From assembly GCF_001050155.1 (NCBI RefSeq), contig NZ_LFVY01000002.1:248001-312000 (forward strand): a DNA stretch of 64,000 bases. Direction: 5' to 3'. Positions within the stretch are counted from its first letter, which is position 1. Each line of letters starts with the position of its first letter. This document shows, in pieces, positions 62,352 through 64,000 of the stretch. Under the pieces are notes generated by a model, which was given only the letters and a program-made list of their open reading frames with translations, searched no databases and was not told the origin of the DNA. The translations under genes were made by a program, and so were the position numbers. The stretch is from Nitratireductor soli. Lineage in GTDB: Bacteria > Pseudomonadota > Alphaproteobacteria > Rhizobiales > Rhizobiaceae.

Positions 62352-62783
62352 ATGAAAATGACGCGTATGACGCCCTTTTCGAATCCGCTCCTTCTCGGGT
62401 TCGACAGTATGGAAAAGACGCTCGAGCGGATCGCCAAATCGGGCGATGGCTACCCGCCCTACAACATCGAGCGGATCCGCGCCGAGGAAGGCCGCGGCGA
62501 GACCCTCAGGATCACGCTTGCCGTGGCAGGCTTCAGCTGCGAAGACCTGGATGTGACGACCGAGGAAAACCAGCTCGTCATACGCGGCCGGCAAGGCGAG
62601 GAAGGCGAGCGCGAATATCTGCATCGCGGCATTGCCGCCCGCCAGTTCCAGCGCATTTTCGTGCTGGCCGAAGGCATGCGGGTCATTTGCGCCGACCTGA
62701 AGAACGGCCTCTTGTCCATCGACCTCGACCGGCCCGAGCCGGAACGGCTGGTACAAAAAATAAACATTTCCGTGAAAGACTGA
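62352..62783 (+). CDS. Hsp20-family small heat-shock protein
   Basis: 143 residues of alpha-crystallin type. The N-terminal arm (MTPFSNPLLLGFDSMEKTLERI) and YPPYNIERI lead into the crystallin domain (ETLRITLAVAGFSCEDLDVTTEENQLVIRG), with a shortened C-terminal tail lacking a clear I-x-I beyond ISVK. IbpA/HspE-like proteins hold unfolded clients for DnaK. It is followed 107 bp later by the DUF1150 gene, a conserved pair in rhizobia. No ROSE-type hairpin was identified upstream. Confidence 0.92.
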   Translation: MKMTRMTPFSNPLLLGFDSMEKTLERIAKSGDGYPPYNIERIRAEEGRGETLRITLAVAGFSCEDLDVTTEENQLVIRGRQGEEGEREYLHRGIAARQFQRIFVLAEGMRVICADLKNGLLSIDLDRPEPERLVQKINISVKD

Positions 62784-62890
62784 CATACTGGTCTTATTCG
62801 GGAGGAAACCGGCCGGGCTGACCCGGCCGGAACCTTGGGCTCTTCAGCGGGCAGGTTTCCAGGTGAAACACCCGCGTTAAGGAGGCTGAC

Positions 62891-63148
62891 ATGACCGAGC
62901 ACGAGCAAAAGATTGCGATTACCCAGCAGCAGCTCGCCCATATCGGCGAGGGCGCTGTCGCTTACATGCGCGAAATGGATGCCGAGGATTTGCAGGGCAA
63001 GTTCCCAGGCATGCCGGATTTGACGCCGGGCACGCGTTTATGGGCGCTGTTCGCCGCCAACGGTCAGCCGATCCTGCTCGCCGACGCGCGCGATGCGGCC
63101 CTGGCGGGCGCGTTCCAGAACGACCTGGAGACGGTCAGCCTGCATTGA
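62891..63148 (+). CDS. DUF1150 family protein
   Basis: 85-residue acidic protein (ITQQQLAHIGEGAVAYMREMDAEDL, PDLTPGTRLWALFAANGQPILLADARDAALAGAF). The DUF1150 family is restricted largely to alphaproteobacteria and usually follows a small heat-shock gene, as here. AAGGAGG precedes the ATG closely. Function unknown; a heat-shock accessory role is only implied by linkage. Confidence 0.9.
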   Translation: MTEHEQKIAITQQQLAHIGEGAVAYMREMDAEDLQGKFPGMPDLTPGTRLWALFAANGQPILLADARDAALAGAFQNDLETVSLH

Positions 63149-63202
63149 ACGGGCTATGGGCCGGGCGGGTAACGCCCAGCCCGCAGCTCATGTTTCTGGT
63201 CA

Positions 63203-63229
63203 GTCAAGGCCCGGATGCTGGGCCTTGAC
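63203..63229 (+). terminator. Hairpin after hsp20-DUF1150
   Basis: GTCAAGGCCC and GGGCCTTGAC with a seven-base loop, 55 bp after the DUF1150 stop and followed by AGTTT. A smaller GGGCGGGTAACGCCC dyad precedes it. It likely terminates the heat-shock pair. Confidence 0.7.
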
Positions 63230-63298
63230 AGTTTCCGCCATCGCGCCGAGGACGGATGAACGCCGCAAATGACGCGGCATCCTGTCCGGGAGCAAGCC

Positions 63299-64000
63299 AT
63301 GGCCAGCATCAACGCGGAATTTCCTCTTCTCGACGTCCGGGGAACGCCCCGCCAACGTGGCGAACAGATCGGCAGTGCTTTCGCCGACCGCATCGCCCGG
63401 ACAGTCTTGATCTATCAGTCCTATTTCGCCCGGCCTGATTCGGAAATCCTTGCCGTTGCCGATCGCTATCGGGCCGGGATTGCCGCTTTCGATGAGCGCT
63501 TATGCGATGAAATCGACGGCATGGCGGCCGGCGTCGACATGGACCCGCGTTGGCTCTACGCGCTCAACGCACGCAGCGAGCTCCTGTCGGCGCTGTCCGC
63601 CGCCGAATGCACGGCGGTCCATTACACCGGCACGCCCTATGTCGGGCAGAACTGGGATTGGGCCGAGCCGCTCGAGGCGCTGGTGGTCCTGATTCGCGCC
63701 GAGGATGAAGAAGGCCGACGCTTCCTGACCATGACGGAACCCGGCATCCTGGCGAAGATCGGCCTCAACGATGCGGGTTTCGCCGTCTGCCTCAACTTCC
63801 TGCCGACGCCGAAGCCCACGCTGGGCGTGCCGTCGCATGTCCTGCTACGCGCTTTGCTGGACGCCCGTTCCTGGGATGCGGTGGAGGATGTCCTGCGGCG
63901 GGCCGGTGTCGGGCGCTCGCTCAATCTCCTCATCGCCGGCAGTGATGGACGCGGCATCAACATCGAGTTCGAAGGCGATAGCGCCCGCCGCCTGGAGGCG
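63299..64000 (+). CDS. C45-type autoproteolytic acyltransferase/hydrolase, 3' end outside window
   Basis: The first 234 residues of a protein resembling the acyl-CoA:6-aminopenicillanate acyltransferase (peptidase C45, Ntn-hydrolase) family. FPLLDVRGTPRQRGEQIGSAFADRI is the family's N-terminal motif. The precursor is expected to cut itself before C104 (AAECTAV), which becomes the N-terminal nucleophile; TPYVGQNWDWAEP and GLNDAGFAVCLNFLP follow as in the family. GGGAG lies seven bases before the ATG. Bacterial members are usually of unknown substrate (N-acyl amide or peptide). The reading frame is open to the window edge. Confidence 0.85.
   Translation, partial: MASINAEFPLLDVRGTPRQRGEQIGSAFADRIARTVLIYQSYFARPDSEILAVADRYRAGIAAFDERLCDEIDGMAAGVDMDPRWLYALNARSELLSALSAAECTAVHYTGTPYVGQNWDWAEPLEALVVLIRAEDEEGRRFLTMTEPGILAKIGLNDAGFAVCLNFLPTPKPTLGVPSHVLLRALLDARSWDAVEDVLRRAGVGRSLNLLIAGSDGRGINIEFEGDSARRLEA

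Overview
The window looks like the chromosome of a high-GC alphaproteobacterium of the Hyphomicrobiales, most likely a Phyllobacteriaceae-type organism (Mesorhizobium, Aminobacter or Nitratireductor relatives). The evidence is the housekeeping order hemW-rdgB-rph / hrcA-grpE, the yraN-rsmI / penicillin-binding-protein-activator block, hsp20 followed by a DUF1150 gene, nth beside a DUF2244 gene, and several families of small palindromic intergenic repeats. No tRNA, rRNA, CRISPR array, transposase or phage gene was seen.

The first 34 kb is an accessory catabolic region with three complete peptide/opine/oligosaccharide-class (family 5) ABC transporters. (1) 1-7393: an M24 peptidase, a substrate-binding protein and an XRE-cupin regulator are divergent from a tightly overlapping dppBCDF-like operon that ends in a GAF protein. 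(2) 7515-20146, all on the minus strand: two paralogous binding proteins flank a D-aminopeptidase-like serine hydrolase. They are followed by dppBC, a cog3964-type amidohydrolase, dppDF, a RidA protein, a SelA-like PLP enzyme and an IclR regulator. This reads as a route for importing and degrading small N-acyl or D-amino-acid-containing peptides. (3) 20364-31839: a cytoplasmic GH20 hexosaminidase and a large hybrid sensor kinase are divergent from a chitobiose-binding-protein homologue, dppBCDF and a GNAT enzyme. The kinase has the architecture of Vibrio ChiS, including what looks like the ChiS C-terminal DNA-binding domain, so this resembles a ChiS/CBP chitin-oligosaccharide sensing locus. 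It is followed by a histidinol-dehydrogenase paralogue with altered active-site residues and an MFS transporter.

34.7-42.8 kb: a divergent ampR-ampC beta-lactamase pair, an Lrp-type regulator divergent from a membrane Gate-domain protein, and the zinc-uptake locus znuC-znuB-zur divergent from znuA. A strong Zur operator lies between the two zinc units. Downstream of znuA lies a badly damaged remnant of the zinc metallochaperone gene aztD.

42.8-64 kb: mostly core genes. They are CsbD, a cytochrome P450, yraN-rsmI, an LpoA-like lipoprotein, hemW-rdgB-VOC-rph, hrcA-ABM-grpE, a TRIC channel, an adenosine-kinase-like PfkB protein, EI24/CysZ, an ArsR-SRPBCC-GST operon, nth, DUF2244, an Ada-like protein, a ribokinase-type kinase, LysE, a nucleoside hydrolase, hsp20 and DUF1150. 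The window ends inside a C45-type acyltransferase gene. Intergenic gaps in this half are filled by at least four families of dispersed palindromic repeats.
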